Positions 7,917 to 16,951 are shown, counted from the first letter of the stretch. The stretch is 44,880 nt of DNA from Alcanivorax sp. (GCA_013823245.1 PNLU01000017.1:1-44880), one strand, 5' to 3'. Made by a program: numbers and translations. The notes: generated from the sequence alone by a model not told the origin.

Positions 7917-8843
7917 ATGGCTTCCATCGATCTGGAAAAGATGCTGGTCAAGATCAAGAACACCCAGTGGTCCCTGGCGGACATCGACTGGGAGGCGCCC
8001 GGCGCCGAGCTGATCACGGAAGAACAGTGGCCGAAGTTGAAGGAGTTCATGTCCGACCTGATGTGGATCGAGCATGTCGGTGCCCGGGCCTTTGCGGCCA
8101 TGGCCAAAAAAGCGCCCAACGATACGCTGCGTGAAATCTACAGTTATTTCCATGCGGAAGAGCAGCGCCATGCCAATGCAGAAATGGCACTGATGAAGCG
8201 CTGGGGCATGCTGGAAGGTGACGAAATTCCCGAGCCCAACATCAACCTGCGGCTGGTGATCGAGTGGCTTGATCGTTACGCCGACGAGATGCCGGTCTAT
8301 GTGCTGGGCACCGTGGTGCCGATGCTGGAAATCGCGCTGGACGGTGCCCTGTGCACCTTCCTGCTGGAAACGGTGGATGATCCTGTCTGCCACCAGGCGT
8401 TCGAGAAGATCAATGATGATGAGTCCCGCCATCTGGGTGTGGGCTTCACCGTGATGGAAATGCAAGGGCACGGCAAAACGTACATCAAGACGGTACAGAT
8501 GCTGGCGCCGTTGCTGGACCCGCGCCTGCTGCTTGGCATCGCCTCCTACTTCCCGCTGCTGAACAAGATGCGCGATAACGTCGTGGCCATGGGGCTGCCG
8601 GAAGAAAAGCTCTACGCCGCCATGAACAAGTTTGAAAAGATCGGTGGTCGTACCGCAGACGGGCGTCGCAATCCCTGGTTCCAGATCATTCGCCATCACG
8701 CAAGGTTTGTAGTGGATCGCAGCAACCGTGCCTACCACGTGCCGGTGGATGCCATCGTTCGCCTGACCGGCTATATCCCGCGCCGGGCGCTGCCCGCTGT
8801 GCCGTCATGGGTGAAAGAACTGACCTACCGCCCGGCTGCTTGA
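7917..8843 (+). CDS. Ferritin-like diiron protein (metal-dependent hydrolase/oxygenase type)
   Basis: A 308-residue protein starting MASIDLEKML at ATG 7917, with CGGAGAG 6 nt upstream. Two ExxH motifs are spaced as in ferritin-like diiron carboxylate proteins: EEQRH (E82, H85) after YFHA, and DESRH (E169, H172), with additional Glu at 52 (WIEHVG) and 138 (PMLEIA) able to complete a two-iron site in a four-helix bundle. Homologues are often labelled 'metal-dependent hydrolase', but the motif set fits an oxygen-activating diiron site better (inference). No membrane segments. It sits between an SDR and a Baeyer-Villiger-type monooxygenase in one operon, which suggests a hydroxylation step feeding the SDR. 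No reductase or ferredoxin partner is in the window. Confidence 0.75.
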   Translation: MASIDLEKMLVKIKNTQWSLADIDWEAPGAELITEEQWPKLKEFMSDLMWIEHVGARAFAAMAKKAPNDTLREIYSYFHAEEQRHANAEMALMKRWGMLEGDEIPEPNINLRLVIEWLDRYADEMPVYVLGTVVPMLEIALDGALCTFLLETVDDPVCHQAFEKINDDESRHLGVGFTVMEMQGHGKTYIKTVQMLAPLLDPRLLLGIASYFPLLNKMRDNVVAMGLPEEKLYAAMNKFEKIGGRTADGRRNPWFQIIRHHARFVVDRSNRAYHVPVDAIVRLTGYIPRRALPAVPSWVKELTYRPAA

Positions 8844-8892
8844 GCCGCTGCCTCGCATCAAGAAGAGCGCATCAGGAAGAGAGAACTGCAAC

Positions 8893-10443
8893 ATGAGTAC
8901 AGTGTCTGAAACACGCAAACCGCGCCGCAAGGCAGCTGCCCGCAAGACCAGCAGCGCCAAACGCGTCAAAAGCCAGGCTGAAGCCGTGGTGTCCCGCAGT
9001 GAGGTTCTGATTATCGGTGCCGGCTTTGCCGGTCTGGGGTCCGCCATCCGTCTGCGTCAGCAGGGTATCGACGACATTGTCATTCTGGAGCGCGCCACCG
9101 ATGTGGGGGGCACCTGGCGTGACAATACCTACCCCGGTGCAGCCTGCGATATTCCATCGAACCTGTACTCCTTCTCGTTTGCGCAAAACCCGGACTGGTC
9201 ACGGAGCTTTTCCGGCGGTTCGGAAATCCTGCGCTACGTGCATCACCTGGCGGATCACTATCAACTGCGACCGCTGGTGCGCTTCGAGCATAATGTCGAG
9301 TCGATGCAGTATGACGAGCAGCAAGGTGTGTGGCGTGTACAGACGTCGAAAGGCCTGTTCGAGGGTCGCTCGATCGTGATGGCTCAGGGGCCGCTGTCCA
9401 ACGCCAGTCTGCCGAATATCACCGGCATCGAAGACTATCAGGGCCACAAGATTCACAGCGCCATGTGGGATCATGATTACGATTTCACGGGCAAGCGTGT
9501 GGCCGTGGTGGGTACCGGCGCCAGCGGTATCCAGATCATTCCGGAGCTGGTCAGGAAAGCCGGGTTCGTCAAGGTATTCCAGCGCACGCCGGGTTGGGTG
9601 CTGCCGCGTCCGGATTTCGAAACGCCGGGCTGGAACAAGGCACTGTTCCGTCGCCTTCCGGCCAGCCAGGACGCCCTGCGCAAGGCACTGTATCTGTTCC
9701 ACGAATCCGTGGCGCTGGGCATTATCTGGGATACCCCTTTGACGGGGCTGGTGGAGCGCATTGGCCGGATGCACCTGCGCATGCAGGTGAAGGATCGCTG
9801 GCTGCGCCGTCAGCTGACGCCGGATTTCCGCATTGGCTGCAAGCGCGTGCTGATGTCCAGTGACTATTATCCGGCGCTGCAAAAGGAAAACTGCAAACTG
9901 ATCACCTGGCCGATTGCGCGCCTGAGTGAAAAGGGTATTCGCACGGTGGAGGGCATCGAGCACCAGTTCGATTGCATCGTCTTCGCCACCGGCTTCGATG
10001 TATCGCATTCCGGTACGCCGTTCCCGGTTACGGGCCGCGATGGCCGGGTGCTCGGGGAAGAATGGTCCGGCGGCGCTCAGGCCTACAAGAGCATCAACGT
10101 GTCCGGTTACCCGAACCTGTACATGACATTCGGCCCAAATTCGGGGCCTGGCCACAATTCGGCGCTGGTCTACATGGAAGCGCAGATTGACTACCTGGTG
10201 CGTGGCATCCAGACATTGCGCGAACGCAAGCTCAAGGCGCTGGATGTGAAACCGGATGCACAGCGTGCTTTCAATCGCGATATCCAGCGTCGTCTGGCCA
10301 AAACCAACTGGAATTCCGGCTGCAAGAGCTGGTACCTCACCGAAGATGGCTTCAATGCCACCATGTTCCCAGGCTTTGCCACCCAGTTTGCCCGGCAGAT
10401 GGCGGAGTTCGATATGGGGGATTACACACTCTCACCGGTCTGA
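8893..10443 (+). CDS. Baeyer-Villiger-type flavin monooxygenase
   Basis: A 516-residue class B flavoprotein monooxygenase. After a Lys/Arg/Ala-rich N-terminal tail (about 1-35) it has the FAD motif IIGAGFAGLG (40-49), the BVMO fingerprint GGTWRDNTYPGAACD (72-86), the second signature YQGHKIHSAMWD (182-193; Phe is Tyr at the first position), and the NADPH Rossmann motif VVGTGASGIQ (205-214). It would use NADPH and oxygen to convert a ketone to an ester or lactone. It follows the SDR and diiron genes with a 49-bp gap. Its 3' end overlaps the 3' end of the opposite-strand helicase gene by 22 bp. Related 4-hydroxyacetophenone or cyclohexanone monooxygenases share the motifs, but substrate cannot be inferred. 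Confidence 0.92.
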   Translation: MSTVSETRKPRRKAAARKTSSAKRVKSQAEAVVSRSEVLIIGAGFAGLGSAIRLRQQGIDDIVILERATDVGGTWRDNTYPGAACDIPSNLYSFSFAQNPDWSRSFSGGSEILRYVHHLADHYQLRPLVRFEHNVESMQYDEQQGVWRVQTSKGLFEGRSIVMAQGPLSNASLPNITGIEDYQGHKIHSAMWDHDYDFTGKRVAVVGTGASGIQIIPELVRKAGFVKVFQRTPGWVLPRPDFETPGWNKALFRRLPASQDALRKALYLFHESVALGIIWDTPLTGLVERIGRMHLRMQVKDRWLRRQLTPDFRIGCKRVLMSSDYYPALQKENCKLITWPIARLSEKGIRTVEGIEHQFDCIVFATGFDVSHSGTPFPVTGRDGRVLGEEWSGGAQAYKSINVSGYPNLYMTFGPNSGPGHNSALVYMEAQIDYLVRGIQTLRERKLKALDVKPDAQRAFNRDIQRRLAKTNWNSGCKSWYLTEDGFNATMFPGFATQFARQMAEFDMGDYTLSPV

Positions 10444-12719
10444 GGCGGCGCTACAACTGACGGCTGCCACCAGGGCGGCAGCAGCGCGCGGATATCCGGG
10501 CGGGCGAAGCGCTCATCAATCAGATAGATCACGCCACGGTCGTCGCGGGTGCGGATAACGCGCCCGGCGGCCTGAATCACTTTCTGGACCCCGGGGTAGA
10601 GATAGGTGTAATCGAACCCTGCGCCGGGGATCAGTTGTTCCAGCCGGTCGCGCATCTGCTCGTTGACCGGATTGATCTGTGGCAGGCCCAGCGTGGCAAT
10701 GAAGCTGCCGACCAGCCGATCTCCCGGCAGATCAATACCTTCCGAAAAGGCGCCACCCAGCACCGCAAAACTGACCTGCTGGTTTCCCGGTGCGAAGCGG
10801 GCCAGAAATGCATGCCGGTCCGTCTCGGGCATGCCGGGTTGCTGTCGGTGCACGGGGATATGCGGTGCAAGCTGCTGTAACGCGTCGGCCACTAGCCCGA
10901 GATAGTCAAAGCTGCTGAAAAAGGCCAGATAATTACCGGGTTGCTCATCGAACTGGCGGGAGATCAATCGGGCAATGGGTGTTGCGGTGCCGGGACGCTG
11001 CTGGAAGCGGGTGGACAGCGCCACCTGATGCACGCGCAGTTGGCTGGCATCAAACGGTGGCGGGATATCGACAAAGCGACTGCTTGAGGGCAGCCCGAGC
11101 AGGTCGGCGTGGAAGCGCGGCGGCGTCAGGGTGGCGGAAAACAGAACCGTGCCGCTGGCGGCAGCCAGACGCTCGCGCACGAAGGGTGCCGGCACCAGGT
11201 TGCGCAACGTCAGGCGCGTGCGTGTCGGGTCTTCCGGCGATGGCTCACAGTCACACAGATAATGCTCATCAAAGAACTCGGCGATACGAGTGAACTGCAA
11301 CGCGTCAAAATAAAACGCCAGCACCGCCGCTGAGGTATCGGTGGGGTGATCGTTGCGGTAGTCGCTGATGGCATGGACGCTGGCCACCAGCGCGCTCAAC
11401 AGTGCCTGGGGTGGTTCCGGCAGCTTCCGGTAGGCCGTGGCGGCGGTGCCCGCGGCCAGATTCATTTCCTGCCAGGCCTGTTCAAGGCGGCGCAAGGGGG
11501 TGCGCAGTGCGGTGGGGGCATGCCGTGCGAGGCGGGCTATGGCGCCCTCATCCAGGCTGGCGGAATACATGTCGCGGCTTCGCGAGAGCAGATTATGAGC
11601 CTCATCCACCAGCACCAGTGCCTGCCATTGCTGCTGGCTGGTCAGTGCGAACAGAAGCGCGCTCAGATCGAAGTAATAGTTGTAGTCGCCCACCACCACA
11701 TCACTCCAGCGCGCCATTTCCTGGGCGAGATAATAGGGGCAGACCTGATGGTGGTGAGCAATCTCGCCCAGCGAGGCCTGATCAAGCCGTCCCTGTTCGG
11801 CGGCCGCCTGGCGGGCGGCGGGCAGACGATCATAAAAGCCGCGGGCCAGCGGACAGCTGTCACCGTGACAGGTCGCCTCCGGGTAGACACAGGCCTTGTC
11901 CCGGGCAATCAGTTCCAGCCGCCGCAGCGGCAGTGTTTTTTCGCTGTCGAGTTGTGCGAGCGCGTCCAGAGCGAGTTGTCGGCCGGTAGTGCGCGCGGTC
12001 AGGAAGAACAGCCGATCCTGCTCGCGGGTGGCCAGTGCTTTCAGGGCCGGAAACAGCGTGCCCAGCGTCTTGCCGATCCCGGTCGGCGCCTGGGCCATCA
12101 ATACCTGTTTCTGGTGCAGGGTGGTGTAGACCGCTTCCGCCAGGTCTCGCTGGCCCGGGCGAAATTCTGCATGCGGGAACGTCAGCGTCTTCAGGGCCGT
12201 GTCGCGCGCTTGCCGGTGCGTCTGTTCCTGTACTGCCCAGTCGAGAAACGCACTGGCATGACTGGCAAGCATGTCGTCCAGTGCCTGCCGCGACCAATAT
12301 TCTTCGATGCGGGTTTCGGTCTGCTTTACGACATCGAAATACACCAGGGCCAGCGTAATGCCTTCGCACTCGCGTTGAGCACAGAACAGGGCACCGTAGC
12401 AATGCAGTTGCGCCCAATGCAGGGTGCGGTGATTGGTCGGCATGCGGTTCAGGTCGCCACGAAAGGTCTTGATCTCTTCCAGCACATGGCGCTGTGGGCA
12501 ATAGCCGTCAGCGCGCCCGCGCAGCAGAAGCTGCCGGTATTCACCCTGGAGTGGAATTTCTGTTTCATAGTCGTCGTCACGGCGACTGGTCACCAGTTGA
12601 TGTCCGGCAATGCCCTCGCGGGCACTGGGGGCTGGTGTAAAGCGCAGATCCAGATCCCCGCGCCGGGCAGTGAAATCACACAGGGTGCGCACGGCAACGG
12701 TATAGCGCTTGGTGCTCAT
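10422..12719 (-). CDS. RecB-type nuclease fused to iron-sulfur (DinG/XPD-type) DNA helicase
   Basis: A 765-residue protein; start at ATG 12719, which overlaps the FAN1 stop as ATGA. N-terminal domain (1-165) has PD-(D/E)XK/RecB nuclease marks: GRADG (D71), EEIK (E82, K84) and QLHCY (Q104, Y108). The helicase follows: Walker A QAPTGIGKT (210-218), an XPD-like iron-sulfur insert with four Cys (277, 284, 289, 327), and the DEAH box VDEAH (371-375). The C-terminal half carries the later superfamily-2 motifs, including GRVIRTRDDRG near the end. The pairing with a FAN1-type nuclease is a recurring bacterial arrangement and implies repair of branched or crosslinked DNA. The nuclease plus helicase fusion resembles Dna2 in layout. 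The last 22 bp overlap the monooxygenase gene. Confidence 0.88.
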   Translation of the reverse strand: MSTKRYTVAVRTLCDFTARRGDLDLRFTPAPSAREGIAGHQLVTSRRDDDYETEIPLQGEYRQLLLRGRADGYCPQRHVLEEIKTFRGDLNRMPTNHRTLHWAQLHCYGALFCAQRECEGITLALVYFDVVKQTETRIEEYWSRQALDDMLASHASAFLDWAVQEQTHRQARDTALKTLTFPHAEFRPGQRDLAEAVYTTLHQKQVLMAQAPTGIGKTLGTLFPALKALATREQDRLFFLTARTTGRQLALDALAQLDSEKTLPLRRLELIARDKACVYPEATCHGDSCPLARGFYDRLPAARQAAAEQGRLDQASLGEIAHHHQVCPYYLAQEMARWSDVVVGDYNYYFDLSALLFALTSQQQWQALVLVDEAHNLLSRSRDMYSASLDEGAIARLARHAPTALRTPLRRLEQAWQEMNLAAGTAATAYRKLPEPPQALLSALVASVHAISDYRNDHPTDTSAAVLAFYFDALQFTRIAEFFDEHYLCDCEPSPEDPTRTRLTLRNLVPAPFVRERLAAASGTVLFSATLTPPRFHADLLGLPSSSRFVDIPPPFDASQLRVHQVALSTRFQQRPGTATPIARLISRQFDEQPGNYLAFFSSFDYLGLVADALQQLAPHIPVHRQQPGMPETDRHAFLARFAPGNQQVSFAVLGGAFSEGIDLPGDRLVGSFIATLGLPQINPVNEQMRDRLEQLIPGAGFDYTYLYPGVQKVIQAAGRVIRTRDDRGVIYLIDERFARPDIRALLPPWWQPSVVAPPQTGESV

Positions 12720-14428
12720 GGTGGCGAGGCCCATTGCACATGACAGACCCGGGCCGGAATGCCCTGCTGGCAGAAGAAGGTGAGCCAGCGTTGCTGATGG
12801 TCTTGCAGCCGGTCGCCGGGCCCCTTGATCTCAATCAGCGCATAGCGTTGCTCACTGGGCCAGAACTGAACCAGATCCGGGAAGCCGGCGCGGTAACGGT
12901 CCGGCGCGCGCAACAGACGCTGGAAAACCGCACGAAGATGGCTGGCCGGGATGCACGACAGCGCCAGCTCCAGCACTGCCTCGCTGAGAGCGGGCCAGAT
13001 CACGAACGGGTTGCGCAGACCGGCATGCTCGCGATAGCGGCGCAGGATCAGATCTCGATAGCGGCCGTCGTCGAGTGCGGCCAGACATTGAGCAAAATCT
13101 TCGCGGCGGCGGGCCGCAAAGTCCGGATCGCGCAGATCGGCGGGGCCGTCCTGAAACGGATGGAAAAAGGCGCCGGGCACAGGGTGGAACAGGGCGGGCC
13201 AGCACAGCAGGCCGAACAGGCCGGGGAGCAACGCGTTTTCCACGTAATGGACTTCGCTGTCCGGCTCCCGGGCCGCCAGCGCCAGGGCCGCAGCATGTTC
13301 CACGCGGGCGTTGGCGTCGGCCGTGGGTGGGGGCAGGGTGATGCGTTGCACCGGCAGGTCGGCGTCAGGCGTTGACGCCGGGCGCTCGTCGCCTGTCTTG
13401 CGGCACAGGCGTGGCACAATGCGCTGTAACTGCAGCGCTGTTTCATCATCCGGAGGATCAAGCAGACGCTGCCGGGCCAGACGCAGGGCATGCCGGTGCT
13501 GGCCGAGACGTTCCAGCGCGCGCACCTGACGCACGCGGGCTTCCGGGGTGTCGCTGGCGGCATAGCATGCCAGCGCGCGGGCGGGCTGCTGGTGTCGCTC
13601 GAAGGCTTGCCCGAATCGACATAGCAGCCTTGCATGGCGCGCTCGCAGCCAGGGCAGTGTCGGAGGCGGTGGCAGCTGGGCCACGGCCTTTTCCGGGCCA
13701 CCCTCGGCGGCCAGGGTGTCACGGCTGCTGGCCAGCGCGACCGCGATATCGATATCGGCGCGGCTGCGGAAAGCACGTGCCTCCGGATGTAGCGGTACCG
13801 GCACAAACCGGTGGTGCCCCAGTTCGGTCAGCACAAAGGTGGACCAGTCCTGACACAGATTGCCGAAGAACATCAGGCGCAGCCGTTCGCACAGTGGCAT
13901 CACGGTCAGGCTCAGCAGGGTCTCATTCGCCAGCCCGGGCGTGCCGTGACACCAGTGCGCGAAACTCGCTTCGCTATCGCTGCATTCGGCCAGCAGCGCG
14001 ACCAGGGCCGGTTTGCGCAGGCGCCGCAATGCGGCGACGGGGGCTCCGTCCGGTCTGGTGGCCAGCAAGGCTGTCAATTCCTCTCGGGTGAGCAGGCTGG
14101 CCAGGGTGGTGGCATCCAGCGGTGCATCAGGGCGCAGCCAGCCCAATGCCTGCAAGGGCGCGGCGGCGGTACGGCTGTCGCCGAGTTCGGCATACGCCAG
14201 CCGTTGCAGGCGGAAGTGGATGCCGCGCCGCATGATGAGCCTTACCAGTAGCCCCTGACTGGCGTCGGGGAGCGTGCCGAAATCACGCAGAAAGGCCCGC
14301 TCCTCCGCCTCCAGCAGATCGTCGTAGCGAGCCGCCAGCCACGCCAGCACGCTGCGAAAATTGCGCAGATAATAGAGCGGGTCGCTCAGCGGGGCGGCAA
14401 GCGGTGTGGTGGCAACGATACTGTCCAT
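12716..14428 (-). CDS. FAN1-type structure-specific nuclease (VRR-NUC domain)
   Basis: A 570-residue protein. The C-terminus (about 465-570) is a VRR-NUC nuclease: GFPDLVQF (D518), EIKGPGDRL (E533, K535), then QDHQQRWL, the PD-ExK core that binds two metals. The N-terminus (DPLYYLRNFRSVLAWLAARY) matches the SAP-like start of bacterial FAN1 proteins, and the middle is an Ala/Arg-rich TPR-like helical region. FAN1 cleaves 5' flaps and unhooks interstrand crosslinks. The start (ATG 14428) lies 106 bp from the divergent SDR start. The downstream helicase is translationally coupled (ATGA), so the two proteins are probably made in fixed ratio and act together. Confidence 0.92.
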   Translation of the reverse strand: MDSIVATTPLAAPLSDPLYYLRNFRSVLAWLAARYDDLLEAEERAFLRDFGTLPDASQGLLVRLIMRRGIHFRLQRLAYAELGDSRTAAAPLQALGWLRPDAPLDATTLASLLTREELTALLATRPDGAPVAALRRLRKPALVALLAECSDSEASFAHWCHGTPGLANETLLSLTVMPLCERLRLMFFGNLCQDWSTFVLTELGHHRFVPVPLHPEARAFRSRADIDIAVALASSRDTLAAEGGPEKAVAQLPPPPTLPWLRARHARLLCRFGQAFERHQQPARALACYAASDTPEARVRQVRALERLGQHRHALRLARQRLLDPPDDETALQLQRIVPRLCRKTGDERPASTPDADLPVQRITLPPPTADANARVEHAAALALAAREPDSEVHYVENALLPGLFGLLCWPALFHPVPGAFFHPFQDGPADLRDPDFAARRREDFAQCLAALDDGRYRDLILRRYREHAGLRNPFVIWPALSEAVLELALSCIPASHLRAVFQRLLRAPDRYRAGFPDLVQFWPSEQRYALIEIKGPGDRLQDHQQRWLTFFCQQGIPARVCHVQWASPP

Positions 14429-14533
14429 ATGGACATGTTAGCGGTTGCCGGTGCGACGCGAAAGGTCAAGACCTCGCCGCACCGACACGGCAGTCTCGGG
14501 CCTCATTGCCATAACAGACAACAAGGAAACGAT

Positions 14534-15340
14534 ATGGCCCATTTGCGCGGCAAGACCATCGTGCTGACCGGCTCCTCCAGCGGCATCGGCGCCGTGGCGG
14601 CAAAGAAGATGGCGCGTGCTGGCGCTCGCGTGTGCCTGGTGGCACGCAATGCGGAGCAGCTGGCCGGGGTGCGTGACGAGATCGAGGCGGCGGGTGGGAA
14701 GGCCTGGATTTACCCGGCAGACCTGACTGATGAGGCCGAGCTGGCGGCGTGCGCGGACGCCATTCTGGCCGAGCATCGGCGGGTAGACGTGCTGATCAAT
14801 AATGCAGCCCGTTCCATCCGGCGGCCGATTGAGCAAGCGCTGGACCGGCTGCACGATTACCAGCGCACCATGCAGATCAATTATCTGGGGGCTGTCGGGC
14901 TGACCCTGGAGCTGTTGCCGCGCATGCTGGAGCAGGGACATGGGCAGGTGGTGAACATTTCCACCTTGTCCACGCAGGTACCGATTCCTCTGTTTTCGGC
15001 CTATCTGGCCAGCAAGTCGGCGCTGGAGTCGTTTTCCCGCTCGTTGCAGGCGGAACTGGGCCACAAGGGCATCGATGTGACGGTAGTGCATTTCCCCATG
15101 GTGCGCACGCCGATGTCGAACAAGACGTCGATTTACAAGCACATGCGCATGATGGATACGGATGCTGCTGCAGACTGGCTGGTGAAAGCCGTGCGTGAGC
15201 GGCCAGCGCGCATTGCCCGGCCGCTGGGCAATGTCAGCAGCGTGATTCTGGCTGCGTTGCCGGGGCCGGCGACGCGTTACACGCAGCCGCTGTTCCGGCT
15301 GATGGACTACCGTCTCAAGCGCAAGCTGGAGAAAGACTGA
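14534..15340 (+). CDS. SDR resembling the reductase domain of fatty acyl-CoA reductases
   Basis: A 268-residue SDR starting MAHLRGKTIV at ATG 14534, with AAGGAAA just upstream; the frame extends upstream but shows no family sequence. Motifs: TGSSSGIG (12-19), NNAA (89-92), STLST around the catalytic Ser, and YLASK (Y157, K161). The stretch after the active site (FPMVRTPMSNKTSIYKHM, then MDTDAAADWLVKAV and RPARIARP) has the pattern found in the SDR domain of long-chain fatty acyl-CoA reductases (Acr1-type), so the substrate may be a long-chain aldehyde, keto or acyl compound. That is inference from recalled similarity. Its stop codon directly abuts the stop of the converging TonB-domain gene. 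Confidence 0.88.
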   Translation: MAHLRGKTIVLTGSSSGIGAVAAKKMARAGARVCLVARNAEQLAGVRDEIEAAGGKAWIYPADLTDEAELAACADAILAEHRRVDVLINNAARSIRRPIEQALDRLHDYQRTMQINYLGAVGLTLELLPRMLEQGHGQVVNISTLSTQVPIPLFSAYLASKSALESFSRSLQAELGHKGIDVTVVHFPMVRTPMSNKTSIYKHMRMMDTDAAADWLVKAVRERPARIARPLGNVSSVILAALPGPATRYTQPLFRLMDYRLKRKLEKD

Positions 15341-15757
15341 TCAGCGGCTGAAGCGCACCGGCACCACCAGCACCATCTCCATGGGTTGCCCTTCGGTGTC
15401 CCGCGCCGGTTCAAAACGCCACTGGCCAACAGACGTGAGGGCGGCTTCGTCCAGGGTGGCGGAGCCCGACGTCTGCACCAGCACGCGATCACCCGCGCTG
15501 CCGTCAGGTAGCACCATTACCTGCACCATGGCCTCGCGGCGTTCGCCTGCCTCCAGCGCGCTATCGGGATAGTTCACCGGTTGGTGCGTGGGCTGCGGTG
15601 GCACGGCCAGTGTCTGGCCGGTGTCCATGGGCTGACGGCTCTGGTCCGGGGCCGGGTTGGGCACGTTCAGACGTTCTTCCGTCACCGTGACGCAGGCGCC
15701 GAGGGTCAGGCTGGCGCCAAGCACCAGCGCGTGCAGGGGAAAGCGTGTTGCATTCAT
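15341..15757 (-). CDS. TonB C-terminal-domain lipoprotein
   Basis: A 138-residue protein starting MNATRFPLHALVLG (ATG 15757; AAGGA lies about 11 nt upstream, and an in-frame ATG at 15769 is too close to it). A signal peptide ends in the lipobox LGAC (Cys25), so it is probably lipidated. After a Pro-rich spacer, the C-terminal half (NYPDSALEAGERREAMVQVMV... GSATLDEAALTSVGQWRFEPARD) is the TonB C-terminal fold. Without a transmembrane helix and energy-coupling region, it is not an ordinary TonB. It may serve as a periplasmic binding or structural protein. Function unknown. Confidence 0.8.
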   Translation of the reverse strand: MNATRFPLHALVLGASLTLGACVTVTEERLNVPNPAPDQSRQPMDTGQTLAVPPQPTHQPVNYPDSALEAGERREAMVQVMVLPDGSAGDRVLVQTSGSATLDEAALTSVGQWRFEPARDTEGQPMEMVLVVPVRFSR

Positions 15758-15825
15758 GCCAAGGGGCATCCTTGTGTAGTCCGGGCAAGATACAACCCTA
15801 CCCGGCGAGGGGAAGGGTGCCAACC

Positions 15826-16899
15826 TCATCCTGCCGCTTCGCGCAGCAGCGCCTCGGTGGCCCCCCAGCCCAGACAGCCATCGGTAATGGACTGGCCGTA
15901 GCACAGCGCGCCGCCCAGATCCTGCCGCCCGTGCACCAGATGACTCTCCAGCATCACGCCTGCGACGGCGGCCTGCCCGGCGCGTCGCTGCGCCAGCAGG
16001 TCGCGCAGCACGGCGGGCTGGTTGTCGGGGTTCTTGCCGCTGTTGGCATGGCTGCAATCCACGATCAGGCGTGCAGACACCCCGGCTTCTGTCAGCGCCT
16101 GGCGCGCGGCCTCGACACTCTCGGCATCGTGATTTGGCCCGCCATGGCCGCCGCGTAACACCAGATGCGTATCCGGGTTGCCGGGCGTGATGCGCATGGC
16201 CGGGTGGCCCAGATCATCGACGCCGAAATGCCGGTGGCCGTGGGCGGCGGCGCCCATGGCGTCGATGGCCACCTGCACTGAGCCATCGGTGCTGTTCTTG
16301 AAGCCCACAGGCAGGGGCAAGCCGCTTACCATTTCGCGATGTACCTGGGATTCTGTGGTACGCGCGCCGATGGCCGCCCAGCTGAGCAGGTCGCCCAGAT
16401 AGTCGGCAGCCATCGGGTGCAGCAGTTCCGTGGCCAGCGGCAGGCCGAGATCAATCAGATCGCGCAACAGGCGGCGTGAGATCTCCAGTCCGGCGGCCAT
16501 GTCCTGACTGCCGTCCAGATGCGGGTCGTAGAGCAGGCCCTTCCAGCCCACGGTGGTACGCGGTTTCTCGACGTAGGCCCGCATCACGACCAGCAGGTCA
16601 TTGCTCAGGGTGTCGGCCAGGGCCGCCAGTCGCGCGCCGTACTCCAGTGCCGCAGCGGGGTCATGTAGCGAGCAGGGACCGGCGATAACCAACAGACGCG
16701 GATCGTCGCCGTTGAGGATGGCGCGCACGGCGTTGCGCTGGGCCTCAATCTGTTCCGCACGTGCCGGTGCCAGGGGCAAGCGTGCGCGCAGGGTCGCCGG
16801 GGCGGGTAGCGGCAGCGCGCGGGCGTTGCGGTCGGCGGGCCCATGAGGCTGAGTGCTCCGAGCGGTCTCGGTGGCCATAAGAGTGGAGCGATTGTTCAT
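15826..16899 (-). CDS. aroF: 3-deoxy-7-phosphoheptulonate (DAHP) synthase, class I
   Basis: A 357-residue enzyme that joins phosphoenolpyruvate and erythrose-4-phosphate in the first step of aromatic amino acid synthesis. Motifs: AGPCSLHD (73-80), MRAYVEKPRTTVGWKG (106-121), GARTTESQVHRE (178-189), KNSTDG (201-206), LRGGHGG, and VDCSHANSGKN near residue 288. The start at ATG 16899 has AAGGA 7 nt upstream; earlier in-frame ATG/TTG codons are too close to it. Residues around GLPLATELL resemble the tyrosine-type enzyme (AroF) more than the AroG or AroH types, but sensitivity is uncertain and the symbol is tentative. The gene has no partner in the window. It is preceded by an aromatic leader peptide and intrinsic terminator, so transcription is very likely controlled by attenuation. 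Confidence 0.95.
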   Translation of the reverse strand: MNNRSTLMATETARSTQPHGPADRNARALPLPAPATLRARLPLAPARAEQIEAQRNAVRAILNGDDPRLLVIAGPCSLHDPAAALEYGARLAALADTLSNDLLVVMRAYVEKPRTTVGWKGLLYDPHLDGSQDMAAGLEISRRLLRDLIDLGLPLATELLHPMAADYLGDLLSWAAIGARTTESQVHREMVSGLPLPVGFKNSTDGSVQVAIDAMGAAAHGHRHFGVDDLGHPAMRITPGNPDTHLVLRGGHGGPNHDAESVEAARQALTEAGVSARLIVDCSHANSGKNPDNQPAVLRDLLAQRRAGQAAVAGVMLESHLVHGRQDLGGALCYGQSITDGCLGWGATEALLREAAG

Positions 16900-16911
16900 G
16901 TGCATATCCTT

Positions 16912-16951
16912 AAACAAAAGAACCCCCGGTGGGACAGGCCGACCGGGGGTT
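16912..16951 (-). terminator. Attenuator terminator upstream of DAHP synthase
   Basis: On the minus strand AACCCCCGGT (16951-16942) pairs perfectly over 10 bp with ACCGGGGGTT (16930-16921), loop 11 nt, followed by CTTTTGTTT. This is a textbook intrinsic terminator placed between the leader peptide stop (17002) and the DAHP synthase ribosome-binding site, so it can only serve to cut off or release the structural gene. Upstream, 16994-16988 (CAGGCGC) can pair either with 17009-17003 at the leader stop or with 16973-16968, giving alternative folds. Confidence 0.85.

Noticed and set aside
11346-12743. 465-codon plus-strand frame across the helicase
   Set aside because: Antisense to the iron-sulfur helicase; no family sequence.
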